This document shows positions 1 to 8,738 of a DNA stretch of 64,000 bases, piece by piece (the first letter of the stretch is position 1; every line of letters begins with the position of its first letter). This stretch comes from Tepidimonas ignava. GTDB lineage: Bacteria; Pseudomonadota; Gammaproteobacteria; Burkholderiales; Burkholderiaceae_C. The notes beneath the pieces are model-generated. The model was not told where the DNA came from and did no database searches. It saw only the letters and a program-made list of their open reading frames with translations. A program made the translations under genes and the position numbers. Where the stretch lies: NCBI RefSeq assembly GCF_004342625.1, contig NZ_SMAH01000003.1, positions 62,001-126,000 on the forward strand. The letters are read 5' to 3'.

Positions 1-966
1 GGCCTGCTGACGCTGGAACAACAAGGCGCCGAGCGCTTTTTTGGCGAGCCGATGCTCGACATCGCCGACCTGATGCAGACCGTCGACGGGCGTGGCGTCG
101 TCAACATCCTGGCCGCCGACAAGCTGCTGACCGCGCCGCGCCTGTACGGCGCGTTTCTGCTGTGGCTGCTGTCGGAGCTGTTCGAGGCGCTGCCCGAAGT
201 GGGCGACCTGGACAAACCCAAGCTGGTGTTTTTCTTTGACGAAGCGCACCTGCTGTTCGCCGACGCGCCACCGGTGCTGCTGGAGCGCATCGAACTGGTC
301 GTGCGGCTGATTCGCTCCAAGGGCGTGGGGGTGTACTTTGTGACGCAAAACCCGCTGGACGTGCCCGACAGCATCCTGGGCCAACTGGGCAACCGCATCC
401 AGCACGCCCTGCGTGCCTACACACCGCGCGACCAAAAAGCCGTCAAGGCCACCGCGCAAACGATGCGACCCAAGCCAGGGCTCGACCTGGAGCGCGCCAT
501 CACCGAACTGGGCGTCGGCGAGGCGTTGGTCAGCCTGCTCGACGCCAAAGGCCGCCCCAGCGAAACCGAGCGCGCCTGGGTGTTGCCGCCGGCCAGCCGG
601 CTGGGCCCCATCACCCCTGAGGAGCGTGCGGCGCTGCTGCGCGGCTCGCTCGTGGCCGGGGTGTACGAGCAAGCGGTGGACCGCGAAAGCGCCTACGAAC
701 GGCTGCGCGCCGCCCACGCCGGCGGCGCGGGGGCGGCTGGCGCCGCGTCCGCAACCGCGGCGCCCACCGTCACGGCAGGCACCGGCTTGGGTGGCCTGGT
801 CGGTGAGCTGCTGTTGGGCCGTACCGGGCCGCGCGGTGGTCAGACCGACGGTTTGGTGCAGACGGTGGTCAAGACGGCGGTACGGCAGGTCGGCGCCCAG
901 CTCGGACGTGAACTGGTGCGCGGGCTGTTGGGTGGCCTGGTGGGTGGCAGCAGCCGACGCCGTTGA
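1..966 (+). CDS. HerA-like (DUF853/YjgR) ATPase, C-terminal part
   Basis: The reading frame is open from base 1, so the gene starts before the window; 321 residues are visible. It is the C-terminal half of a P-loop ATPase of the HerA-like helicase family (DUF853, YjgR type). Visible marks are a Walker B strand ending in DEAH (fragment residues 80-83), a following sensor-like segment with VTQNP, and the family tail after the ATPase core. The Walker A motif must lie upstream. The last 60 residues are Gly/Ala-rich with a [15 protein letters not shown]-like repetitive tail, which is common in this family. The cellular role of YjgR proteins is poorly known; helicase activity is inferred from homology only. 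Confidence 0.85.
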   Translation, partial: GLLTLEQQGAERFFGEPMLDIADLMQTVDGRGVVNILAADKLLTAPRLYGAFLLWLLSELFEALPEVGDLDKPKLVFFFDEAHLLFADAPPVLLERIELVVRLIRSKGVGVYFVTQNPLDVPDSILGQLGNRIQHALRAYTPRDQKAVKATAQTMRPKPGLDLERAITELGVGEALVSLLDAKGRPSETERAWVLPPASRLGPITPEERAALLRGSLVAGVYEQAVDRESAYERLRAAHAGGAGAAGAASATAAPTVTAGTGLGGLVGELLLGRTGPRGGQTDGLVQTVVKTAVRQVGAQLGRELVRGLLGGLVGGSSRRR

Positions 967-1021
967 CCCGGCCTGGCGGCGTTGCGGGTAATTCCGAGCC
1001 CCCTGCGCCGCGGACGGCGCC

Positions 1022-1027
1022 TATACT
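1022..1027 (+). promoter_or_regulatory. -10-like box upstream of the PAS-GGDEF-EAL gene
   Basis: The hexamer TATACT matches the sigma70 -10 consensus in five of six positions and lies 29 bases before the chosen ATG at 1057. No convincing -35 is visible at normal spacing, so this is a candidate only. Confidence 0.35.
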
Positions 1028-1056
1028 GCAACCACCATGAAGCGGCCTGCCACACC

Positions 1057-3705
1057 ATGCTGATTGCGTTTGCCCTGCTCGGGTGGGCCTGCGCCGCTGC
1101 GGCAGGCTGGGCGTGGTGGCGCGCCCACGATCGGCAGCGCCGCACCCAGGGGCTGCTGGACGACGAGCGCCAGCGTTTTTCCGAGCTGCTGGACCGGCTC
1201 GACATCGCGCATTGGCGCCGCAACCTCGACAGCGGCGAGCTGTGGTGGTCGGCGGTGTTTCGGCGCATGCACGGCATCGGCCCCGAGGAGGCCGCCGCCC
1301 GGGAAAACGCCCTGCGCCACCTGGTCCCCGACGACCGCGCCCGCGTCAACCAGGAACTGGAGCAAGCCTACCAACGCGGCCAGGGCGAAACGCACTACCG
1401 CGTGCGCCAACCCGACGGCCGCGTCACGCACCACCTGCTGCGCATCACCGTCACGCGCGACCCCGCCAGCGGCCAACGCATCGCCTACGGCATCAACATC
1501 GACATCACCGAGCGCGTGCGGCTGGAAGAGGCCCTGCGCCAGCGCAGCGCGTACCTGGAAGCGATCGTGCACAACCTGCCGATGGGTCTGAGCGTGTTCG
1601 ACCGCGACCTCAAACTGCGGGTGTGGAACGCCGAATTTGGCCGTGTGCTGGAGCTGCCCGCCGAGCTGCTGCGCGAGGGGGTGGACTTTGGCGACCTGAT
1701 CCGGGTACCGGCCAGCCGGGGCGAGTACGGACCGGTGGACGTCGAGCAAGCCGTGGCTGAGCGGCGCGCGCTGGCGCTGCGCTTCGAGCCGCACCGCCTT
1801 GAGCGCACCCGCCCCAACGGGCGCACCCACCTCGTCATCGGCGAGCCGATCCATGTCGATGGCGAGTTGCTGGGCTTTGTCACGACCTACACCGACATCA
1901 CCGACGAGCAACGCCAACGCCTGCGGCTGGAGCGCACCGTGGACGTGCTGCAAACCCTGGTGGCCAACATCCCGGTCGGCGTGTCGATGGTCGATGGCGA
2001 ACTCAAGGTCCAGGTGTGGAACGAGCTTCTGGTGGAGCTGCTGGACCTGCCGCGCGCGCTGCTGGCGCGCGAGGGCGTCACGTTGAGCGATGTGCTGCGC
2101 TACAACGTGGAGCGTGGCGAGTACGGCCCCACCGACGACCCCGAGGGCATGCTGCGCGCGCTGACCGAGCGGGCGCTGCGCTTCGAGCCGCACCACTTCG
2201 AGCGCGTGCGCCCCAACGGCCGCGTGCTGGAGGTGCGCGGCCAGCCGCTGCGCACCGGCGGCTTCGTGACGGTCTACACCGACATCACCGAACGCCGCCG
2301 CGCCCAGGCCGAAATCGAGCGTCTGGCGCGCACCGACACGCTCACCGGCCTGGCCAACCGCACGGCGTGGCTGGAGCAGCTGCACCAGGCCTTGGCCGCC
2401 CGGGCGCGTCGCGGGGGCCAGCTGGCGGTGCTGTTCATCGATCTGGACCGCTTCAAGCCGGTCAACGACTCGCTGGGCCACGCCGCCGGTGACGCCGTGC
2501 TGCAACAAACCGCGCAGCGCTTGCGCCAACGGCTGCGCCAGAGTGACCTCATCGGGCGCCTGGGTGGCGATGAGTTCGTCGTCACGCTGCCGGATCTGGA
2601 CGACGACAGCCAGGCCGCCCGCGTGGCCATGCAGCTGCTGCAGGCACTCACCGAACCGTTCGAGGTTGCGGTGGGGGAGGCCGCCGCGCCCCAGCGGGTG
2701 TACCTCAGCCCCTCCATCGGCATCGCACTGGCGCCCCGGGACGCCGACACGGCCGCCGAGCTGCTGCGCCTGGCTGACCTCGCGATGTACAGCGCCAAGA
2801 CCGACGGCGGCGCCAGTTGGCGTTACTACGAACCCGCGATGAACGACGCCGTGCTGCGCCGCATTGAGCTGGAAACCCGGCTGCGCGACGCCATCCGCAT
2901 CGGCGCGCTGGAGCTGCACTACCAACCCATCCACGCGCTGCGTGACGGCCTGCCGCTGCTGGGCTTCGAGGCCCTGGTGCGCTGGCCCCAGCCGGACGGC
3001 ACGCTGCTGCCCCCGGCGCAGTTCATCCCGTTGGCCGAGAGTTCGGCCGAATTGATCGATGCGCTGGGCGCCTGGGTGTGCGCCACCGCGCTGCACCACC
3101 TCACGTTGTGGCGGCGCGACCACCCTGGCCTGACGCTGAGCGTCAACCTGTCGGCACGGCAGTTCGACCGCGTGGGCTTGGCCGACCGCGTCATCGGTGT
3201 CGTGGCCGCCAGCCGCGGCGAAAGCGACGACGGCCAGGTACCGCTGCAGGGTCTGGAATTTGAAATCACCGAAGGCGCGATGATGCGCGATCCGCAACGC
3301 ACGCACGAGGAGCTGATGCGGCTGCGTGAGGCCGGGGCCACGATCGCGATCGACGATTTCGGCACCGGGTACTCGTCGCTGGCGTACCTGAAGCAACTGC
3401 CCATCGACCGGCTCAAGATCGACCGCACGTTCGTGCGCGACCTGGACCGCGACGCCGACGACGCTGCCATCGTGCTGGCGGCGGTGGAGCTGGCGCATCG
3501 CTTGGGGCGTGCCGCCGTGGCCGAAGGCGTCGAGCGCCCCACCCAGTTGCACGCCTTGCGCGCGATGGGCTGCGACGCCGTGCAAGGTTACGGGCTGGCC
3601 CAACCGATGCCGGCGCGCCAGGTGCCCGCCTACCTGCGTGGCGTCGCCGCCGGTGAGCACCTGCGCTGGCTTCAGCCCACCGGCAGCCCCAGCGCGGCGG
3701 CGTAA
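1057..3705 (+). CDS. PAS-PAS-PAS-GGDEF-EAL c-di-GMP turnover protein
   Basis: Predicted inner-membrane c-di-GMP enzyme of 882 residues. An N-terminal hydrophobic segment (about residues 2-24) is followed by a PAS domain and two closely similar PAS-like repeats (about 165-285 and 290-405), then GGDEF and EAL domains. The GGDEF site is intact (residues 503-507) and is preceded at five residues by an RQSD inhibitory-site motif. The EAL motif (near 638), DDFGTGYSS and the AEGVE motif are also present, so both synthesis and hydrolysis are chemically possible; the net direction cannot be told. I chose the ATG at 1057 over the TTG at 982 because it directly begins the membrane segment. The 3' end overlaps the convergent sbcB gene by 34 bases. 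Confidence 0.9.
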   Translation: MLIAFALLGWACAAAAGWAWWRAHDRQRRTQGLLDDERQRFSELLDRLDIAHWRRNLDSGELWWSAVFRRMHGIGPEEAAARENALRHLVPDDRARVNQELEQAYQRGQGETHYRVRQPDGRVTHHLLRITVTRDPASGQRIAYGINIDITERVRLEEALRQRSAYLEAIVHNLPMGLSVFDRDLKLRVWNAEFGRVLELPAELLREGVDFGDLIRVPASRGEYGPVDVEQAVAERRALALRFEPHRLERTRPNGRTHLVIGEPIHVDGELLGFVTTYTDITDEQRQRLRLERTVDVLQTLVANIPVGVSMVDGELKVQVWNELLVELLDLPRALLAREGVTLSDVLRYNVERGEYGPTDDPEGMLRALTERALRFEPHHFERVRPNGRVLEVRGQPLRTGGFVTVYTDITERRRAQAEIERLARTDTLTGLANRTAWLEQLHQALAARARRGGQLAVLFIDLDRFKPVNDSLGHAAGDAVLQQTAQRLRQRLRQSDLIGRLGGDEFVVTLPDLDDDSQAARVAMQLLQALTEPFEVAVGEAAAPQRVYLSPSIGIALAPRDADTAAELLRLADLAMYSAKTDGGASWRYYEPAMNDAVLRRIELETRLRDAIRIGALELHYQPIHALRDGLPLLGFEALVRWPQPDGTLLPPAQFIPLAESSAELIDALGAWVCATALHHLTLWRRDHPGLTLSVNLSARQFDRVGLADRVIGVVAASRGESDDGQVPLQGLEFEITEGAMMRDPQRTHEELMRLREAGATIAIDDFGTGYSSLAYLKQLPIDRLKIDRTFVRDLDRDADDAAIVLAAVELAHRLGRAAVAEGVERPTQLHALRAMGCDAVQGYGLAQPMPARQVPAYLRGVAAGEHLRWLQPTGSPSAAA

Positions 3706-5138
3706 TCCCACAGCGCCTGCACCACACCCAGCGCGGCCGCGTCGCCACGGGCGCGGGCCTCGGCGTGCGCCTGCAGCAGTTGCTGGCGTCGGGTCTGCCA
3801 CGGGGTGGCACCGCCCGCCCCGTCCAGCAGGCGCGCACGGCAGTTCGCCTGCCAGCGCGCGCGCTCGTCAGCGTCCAGCGTGTCCGGGTGGTTGCGGGCG
3901 CGAAAGCGAAACACGAGCTCGCCCAGGCGCGCGTCGTCAAAGCCCATCTCGCGCCATGCCGGCTCCCTCGGGTCCAGCGCCCGCAGCCGCGCCAGCCGCC
4001 GCCGGTCGGCGTCGCCGACGAAGCCGTCGTACAGCGCCGCGTCCACATCCGGCTCGGGCCGTGCGGTCGGCGTGGCGTAGACCTCGGCCCACAGGCCGCT
4101 CAGGTCGGGCAACTGCACGATGCGCTGCGCGTTGCGCTCGATGACGCCCCAGTCCACGCCCCAACGCTCGGCCACAGGCCCACGCACCACCTGCAGCTGC
4201 CCCAGCACAAACGGCGCGCGGTTGAGGTGCACGCTCTTGATCGGCAGGCGCGTCACCCCGGCGGGCAAATCCTGCGCGCGCACGAACAAGCGCGCGCGCA
4301 CCTCGTCGGCGCGCAAATCGGCCAGCTCGCGCGGGTCGTGCGCCAAATCCCAGGCGATGATTTCGTTGCGGTTGCGCGGGTGCTGCGCCAGCGGCCACAT
4401 CACCGCCCAAAAGCCCCGCGCCGCGCCCAACATACCCGACACATGCACGAACGGCCGCGCCTGCGCCGCCAGCCGCGGCAAGCCCAGCTCCTGCATCACG
4501 CGCTCGCGCCGCCGCAGCCCCAAGGCAAACTCGAACAAGCGTGGCTGGCGCGCACGCAGCAGCCGCGCCAGCGCGATGGTGGCGCGCACGTCCGACAGCG
4601 CGTCGTGCGCCTGGGTGTGCGTGAGCCCATTGGCGGCGCTCAAATGCTCCAGCCGCAGGCTCACCTGCCCGTCGTCGCCGCGCGGCCACTCGATGCCCTC
4701 GGGCCGCAGCGCCCACGCGGCGCGCATCACGTCGAGCAAATCCCAGCGGCTGCAGCCGTCGCGCCACTCGCGCCCATAGGGGTCGAGCAGGTTGCGCCAC
4801 AGCAGGTGGCGCGTGAATTCGTCGTCGAAGCGGATCGAGTTGTAGCCGACGCCGATCGTGCCGGGCTGCGACAGCTCCGCATGGATGCGCTCGGCGAACA
4901 CGCGCTCCGGCCAACCATGGCGCTGACAGTGCTGCGGTGTGATGCCGGTCAGCACGCAACTCTGGGGGTCGGGAAAGAAGTCCGGCGTCGGCTGGCAGTA
5001 CGCCACCAGCGGCTCGCCGATTTCGCGCAGCTCGGCGTCGGTGCGCACCCCGGCAAACTGCGCCGGCCGGTCCACGCGCGCGTCGCGGCCAAAGGTCTCG
5101 TAGTCGTGCCAGTAAAACGTCGTGTGGTCCGGGCTCAT
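3672..5138 (-). CDS. sbcB: Exodeoxyribonuclease I (ExoI)
   Basis: Single-strand-specific 3'-5' exonuclease of the DEDDh family, 488 residues, close to the E. coli enzyme in length. The first acidic motif is DYETFG with D12 and E14; YNSIRFDDEF carries the second and HDALSDVRA the His/Asp motif of the DEDDh active site. The exonuclease domain occupies roughly the first 200 residues, followed by the SH3-like and C-terminal helical domains that bind SSB in the family. It acts in mismatch repair and recombination end trimming. The ATG at 5138 is chosen because the product starts right before the first strand of the fold. A TACGAT hexamer lies eight bases upstream. Confidence 0.95.
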   Translation of the reverse strand: MSPDHTTFYWHDYETFGRDARVDRPAQFAGVRTDAELREIGEPLVAYCQPTPDFFPDPQSCVLTGITPQHCQRHGWPERVFAERIHAELSQPGTIGVGYNSIRFDDEFTRHLLWRNLLDPYGREWRDGCSRWDLLDVMRAAWALRPEGIEWPRGDDGQVSLRLEHLSAANGLTHTQAHDALSDVRATIALARLLRARQPRLFEFALGLRRRERVMQELGLPRLAAQARPFVHVSGMLGAARGFWAVMWPLAQHPRNRNEIIAWDLAHDPRELADLRADEVRARLFVRAQDLPAGVTRLPIKSVHLNRAPFVLGQLQVVRGPVAERWGVDWGVIERNAQRIVQLPDLSGLWAEVYATPTARPEPDVDAALYDGFVGDADRRRLARLRALDPREPAWREMGFDDARLGELVFRFRARNHPDTLDADERARWQANCRARLLDGAGGATPWQTRRQQLLQAHAEARARGDAAALGVVQALWDYAAALGLPVG

Positions 5139-5146
5139 CGGTGCGC

Positions 5147-5152
5147 ATCGTA
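5147..5152 (-). promoter_or_regulatory. -10-like hexamer before sbcB
   Basis: On the minus strand TACGAT is separated by eight bases (GCGCACCG) from the sbcB ATG. A transcript starting from it would have almost no leader. No clear -35 was seen. Confidence 0.3.
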
Positions 5153-5193
5153 ACCGCTGGGCGCCTGGGCGCCCGCGGGCACCGCGGCGGTGC

Positions 5194-5199
5194 TACAGT
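5194..5199 (+). promoter_or_regulatory. -10-like hexamer six bases before ogt start
   Basis: TACAGT is followed by CACTGC and then the ATG at 5206. The spacing is what a leaderless transcript would show, and no Shine-Dalgarno sequence is present upstream of the ATG. Confidence 0.45.
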
Positions 5200-5205
5200 C
5201 ACTGC

Positions 5206-5727
5206 ATGCGCCCCACCCTACCCTCCGACCTGACGGTGACGACCTTGCCCACGCCGTGGGGGCGGGCCCTGGCGGCCGCCAGCGCCCAGGGCCTGCACGC
5301 GCTGTGGCTGGGCGACGACGACGCGGCGTTGCTAACGTTGTGGCGCCGCGCCTGGGGTCACCCGGCGCCGCTGGGTGTGCTGCCCACCGCGTGGCAGGCG
5401 GTTTTGCGCGAGGTGCTGGCCCACCCGGGCACCCCGTGCCCGCTGCCGCTGGCACCCCAGGGCAGCCCCTTCCAGCAACGTGTCTGGGCGGCGCTGCACA
5501 CCATCGCGCCGGGCCAAACCCTCAGCTACGGGGCGCTGGCGGCGCGCCTGGGCATGCCCAACGCCGCACGCGCCGTGGCCAGCGCCTGCGCGCGCAACCC
5601 GTTGGCCGTCGTCATCCCCTGCCACCGCGTGGTGGGCGCCGACGGACGGCTGAGCGGCTACCGCTGGGGGTTGGCGCGCAAGCGCGCCCTGTTGCAGGCC
5701 GAAGCCGCCAGCGCCCGGCCCACCTAA
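5206..5727 (+). CDS. ogt: Methylated-DNA-[protein]-cysteine S-methyltransferase
   Basis: Suicide repair protein that moves the alkyl group from O6-alkylguanine (and O4-alkylthymine) to its own cysteine. The product is 173 residues, typical for the single-domain Ogt/MGMT form. The active-site motif VIPCHRV is present with the acceptor Cys at 139, and the helix-turn-helix segment (ALAARLGMPNAARAVASAC) precedes it. There is no Ada-type N-terminal domain, so induction by methylphosphotriester sensing is not expected from this protein. The ATG at 5206 is preferred over in-frame upstream codons because the fold starts here. It converges on clpA with a 73-base gap. Confidence 0.93.
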   Translation: MRPTLPSDLTVTTLPTPWGRALAAASAQGLHALWLGDDDAALLTLWRRAWGHPAPLGVLPTAWQAVLREVLAHPGTPCPLPLAPQGSPFQQRVWAALHTIAPGQTLSYGALAARLGMPNAARAVASACARNPLAVVIPCHRVVGADGRLSGYRWGLARKRALLQAEAASARPT

Positions 5728-5762
5728 CACGACCGCCCCGCGCGCCGTGCGCGGGCGGCATC

Positions 5763-5777
5763 GGTGCCGCTGGCACC
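5763..5777. terminator. Possible hairpin between ogt and clpA
   Basis: GGTGCC and GGCACC form a 6-bp stem with a three-base loop in the gap between two convergent genes. There is no T-run on either strand, so it is at best a weak terminator. Confidence 0.25.
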
Positions 5778-5800
5778 CCGGCCACGCCGGAGGCACCAGG

Positions 5801-8143
5801 TCAGTCCGCGGTGGCTTCCTCGGGCTCGGCCGGCTCGGCCTTGCGGTCTTTCTTGGGCAGCGGTTGGATGTCGAGCTTGACCTGCGGCTCGCCGCCGTCG
5901 GCCGGGGTTTCGATGTCCACCGTCAGGCGCCCGCCGTCCACCAGGCGGCCAAAGAGCAGCTCGTCGGCCAGCGCACGGCGGATCGTGTCCTGGATGAGCC
6001 GCTGCATCGGGCGCGCGCCCATCAGGGGGTCGAAGCCCTTCTTGGCCAGGTGCTTGCGCAGCGCGTCGGTGAAGGTGACCTCCACCTTCTTCTCGGCCAA
6101 CTGCTGCTCCAGCTGCAGCAGGAATTTGTCCACCACGCGCAAAATGACCTGCTCGTCCAGCGGCTTGAAGCTCACGATGGCATCGAGCCGGTTGCGGAAC
6201 TCCGGCGTGAACAGGCGCTTGATGTCGGCCATCTCGTCGCCCGCTTGCCGCTGCGTGGTGAAGCCGATGGTGGACTTTTGCATCGTCTCGGCGCCGGCGT
6301 TGGTCGTCATGATGATGATGACGTTGCGGAAGTCCGCCTTGCGCCCGTTGTTGTCGGTCAGCGTGCCGTGGTCCATCACCTGCAGCAGCACGTTGAAGAT
6401 GTCCGGGTGCGCCTTTTCGATTTCATCGAGCAGCAGCACGCAGTGCGGCTTCTTGGTGATGGCCTCGGTCAACAGGCCGCCCTGGTCAAAGCCGACGTAC
6501 CCCGGCGGCGCGCCGATCAGGCGGCTGACCGCGTGGCGCTCCATGTACTCCGACATGTCGAAGCGCACGAGTTCGATGCCAAGGATGTAGGCCAGCTGCT
6601 TGGCCGCCTCGGTCTTGCCCACGCCCGTCGGACCGCTGAACAAGAACGCCCCGATGGGCTTGTCCGGCTTGCCCAGGCCCGAGCGCGCCATCTTGACCGC
6701 CGACGCCAGCAGCTCCAGCGCCTTGTCTTGCCCGAACACCACCGCCTTGAGGTCGCGCTCCAGGTTTTGCAGCTTGCTGCGGTCGTCGCTGGAGACGCTG
6801 GCCGGCGGGATGCGCGCGATCTTGGCCACGATCTCCTCGATCTCGGCCTTGCCAATGGTCTTTTTGCGCTTGGACGGCGGCGCCACCCGCTGCGCCGCGC
6901 CGGCTTCGTCGATGACGTCGATGGCCTTGTCGGGCAGGTGACGGTCGTTGATGTACTTGGCCGACAGCTCCGCCGCCGCTTGCAGCGCCGCGGTGGCGTA
7001 CTTGACGCCGTGGTGCTCCTCGAAGCGGGACTTGAGCCCCTTGAGGATTTCCACCGTTTGCTCCACGGTCGGCTCGACGACGTCGATTTTCTGGAAGCGC
7101 CGCGACAGCGCGGCGTCTTTCTCGAAAATCCCGCGGTACTCGGTGAAGGTGGTGGCGCCGATGCACTTGAGCTGGCCGCTTGAGAGCGCCGGCTTGAGCA
7201 GGTTGGACGCATCCAACGTGCCGCCCGACGCCGCGCCCGCGCCGATCAGCGTGTGGATCTCGTCGATGAACAAAATGGCGCCGGGACGGTCCTTGAGCGC
7301 CTTGAGCACGCCTTTGAGGCGCTGCTCGAAGTCACCCCGGTATTTGGTGCCGGCCAGCAACGCCCCCATGTCCAGCGCGTACACGGTGGCGTCGGCCAGC
7401 ACCTCGGGCACGTCCTTTTGCACGATGCGCCAGGCCAGCCCTTCGGCGATGGCGGTTTTGCCCACGCCCGCTTCGCCCACCAGCAGGGGGTTGTTTTTGC
7501 GCCGGCGGCACAGCACCTGGATGACGCGCTCGACCTCGGCCTCGCGCCCGATCAGCGGGTCGATGCGCCCTTCGCGCGCGGCCTGGTTGAGGTTTTGCGT
7601 GAACTGCTCCAGCACCGAGGCCTTTTCGTTGCCACGCGCGCCTTCGCTGGCGCCGGCTTCGTCGGCCTCGGGCCCGTCGTTGGCCTTGGCCGGCTCGGGC
7701 GTGTCACCCTTGCGGATGCCGTGCGCGATGTAGTTGACCACGTCCAGCCGCGTGATGCCCTGCTGGTGCAGGTAGTACACGGCGTGCGAATCCTTCTCGC
7801 CAAAGATGGCCACCAGCACGTTGGCGCCGGTCACTTCCTTTTTGCCGTTGCCGGTGGACTGCACGTGCATGATGGCACGCTGGATCACGCGCTGAAAGCC
7901 CAGCGTGGGCTGCGTGTCCACCTCGTCGGTGCCGGCGACGATGGGGGTGTTGTCCTTGATGAAGGTGGTGAGCTGCTTGCGCAACTCCTCGATGTTGGCG
8001 TTGCACGCGCGCAGCACCTCGGCGGCGCTCGGGTTGTCCAACAGCGCCAGCAGCAGGTGCTCGACGGTGATGAACTCGTGCCGCTGCTGCCGCGCCTCGA
8101 CAAAGGCCATGTGGAGGCTGACTTCAAGTTCCTGGGCAATCAT
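5801..8143 (-). CDS. clpA: ATP-dependent Clp protease ATP-binding subunit ClpA
   Basis: AAA+ unfoldase that feeds substrates to the ClpP peptidase in the cytoplasm. The 780-residue product has the Clp N domain (about 1-140), AAA-1 with Walker A GEAGVGKTAIAEG, AAA-2 with GPTGVGKTEAAKQ, a C-terminal D2-small domain, and an IGF loop that fits the ClpP-binding tripeptide. The start was set at 8143 (MIAQELEV), which has a good AGGAAG Shine-Dalgarno and matches the usual ClpA beginning; the frame remains open 32 codons further upstream. It lies 85 bases downstream of clpS in the same direction, the usual clpS-clpA pairing. The C-terminus is acidic and proline-rich. Confidence 0.97.
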   Translation of the reverse strand: MIAQELEVSLHMAFVEARQQRHEFITVEHLLLALLDNPSAAEVLRACNANIEELRKQLTTFIKDNTPIVAGTDEVDTQPTLGFQRVIQRAIMHVQSTGNGKKEVTGANVLVAIFGEKDSHAVYYLHQQGITRLDVVNYIAHGIRKGDTPEPAKANDGPEADEAGASEGARGNEKASVLEQFTQNLNQAAREGRIDPLIGREAEVERVIQVLCRRRKNNPLLVGEAGVGKTAIAEGLAWRIVQKDVPEVLADATVYALDMGALLAGTKYRGDFEQRLKGVLKALKDRPGAILFIDEIHTLIGAGAASGGTLDASNLLKPALSSGQLKCIGATTFTEYRGIFEKDAALSRRFQKIDVVEPTVEQTVEILKGLKSRFEEHHGVKYATAALQAAAELSAKYINDRHLPDKAIDVIDEAGAAQRVAPPSKRKKTIGKAEIEEIVAKIARIPPASVSSDDRSKLQNLERDLKAVVFGQDKALELLASAVKMARSGLGKPDKPIGAFLFSGPTGVGKTEAAKQLAYILGIELVRFDMSEYMERHAVSRLIGAPPGYVGFDQGGLLTEAITKKPHCVLLLDEIEKAHPDIFNVLLQVMDHGTLTDNNGRKADFRNVIIIMTTNAGAETMQKSTIGFTTQRQAGDEMADIKRLFTPEFRNRLDAIVSFKPLDEQVILRVVDKFLLQLEQQLAEKKVEVTFTDALRKHLAKKGFDPLMGARPMQRLIQDTIRRALADELLFGRLVDGGRLTVDIETPADGGEPQVKLDIQPLPKKDRKAEPAEPEEATAD

Positions 8144-8228
8144 GGGGCACTTCCTTCGACTGACGATGCTGCGGCCATCCTGACACACCGCGTGCGCCGG
8201 GTATGGTCCGATAAATGGGGCGTTGCGC

Positions 8229-8579
8229 TCATGTTTCAACCGGCTCCGCGATGCATTGCAACGGGTGGCCGGCGGCGCGCGCCGCCTGGGTCACCTGCTC
8301 GACCTTGGTCGTGGCCACGTCGTGCGAGTACACCCCGCAGACCCCGCGCCCGTGCACGTGCACCTTCAGCATGATCTGCGTGGCCGTCTCGCGGTCTTTG
8401 TGAAAAAACTCTTGCAACACCTGCACGACAAACTCCATCGGCGTGAAGTCGTCGTTGAGCAGCACCACCTGGTACAGCCGCGGCGGTGGCACGCGCTGGC
8501 GACGCCGTTCCACCACCACCGCTTCGCCGCCACCCGGCAGCTGCGGGGTCAGGTCGGGTTGCTTGGGTGTCGTGGCCAT
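8229..8579 (-). CDS. clpS: ATP-dependent Clp protease adaptor ClpS
   Basis: Small adaptor (116 residues) that binds the ClpA N domain and delivers N-degron substrates. The conserved core is visible: [14 protein letters not shown], the [15 protein letters not shown] helix and the [11 protein letters not shown] segment. The N-terminal extension is flexible and Pro/Gly-rich, as in the family. I chose the ATG at 8579; a TTG five codons upstream is an alternative. No Shine-Dalgarno is seen; instead a CAGAAT hexamer ends exactly six bases before the ATG. Confidence 0.95.
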   Translation of the reverse strand: MATTPKQPDLTPQLPGGGEAVVVERRRQRVPPPRLYQVVLLNDDFTPMEFVVQVLQEFFHKDRETATQIMLKVHVHGRGVCGVYSHDVATTKVEQVTQAARAAGHPLQCIAEPVET

Positions 8580-8585
8580 GTGCAC

Positions 8586-8591
8586 ATTCTG
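8586..8591 (-). promoter_or_regulatory. -10-like hexamer six bases before clpS
   Basis: On the minus strand CAGAAT (four matches to TATAAT) is followed by GTGCAC and the clpS ATG. It fits the leaderless pattern seen at other genes in the window, but the match is weaker. Confidence 0.3.
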
Positions 8592-8738
8592 CAATAAATC
8601 GCCGCGCCTTTCACGTCGGAGGGTATGTCCGCTGGTCGCCCTCTACGGGGCACCACCTGGTGCAGGTTGGGTATCATGCCGCCGACCATCGGCGACCCCA
8701 TCGCCGTGGATCCCTTGCCAAGCAGAGGAGAACGGTTC

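Noticed and set aside
1021-3801. A 926-codon open frame antisense to the PAS-GGDEF-EAL gene
   Set aside because: It mirrors the coding strand codon by codon and its product is low-complexity Gly/Ala/Gln/Arg; this is expected in DNA with a strong third-position GC bias.
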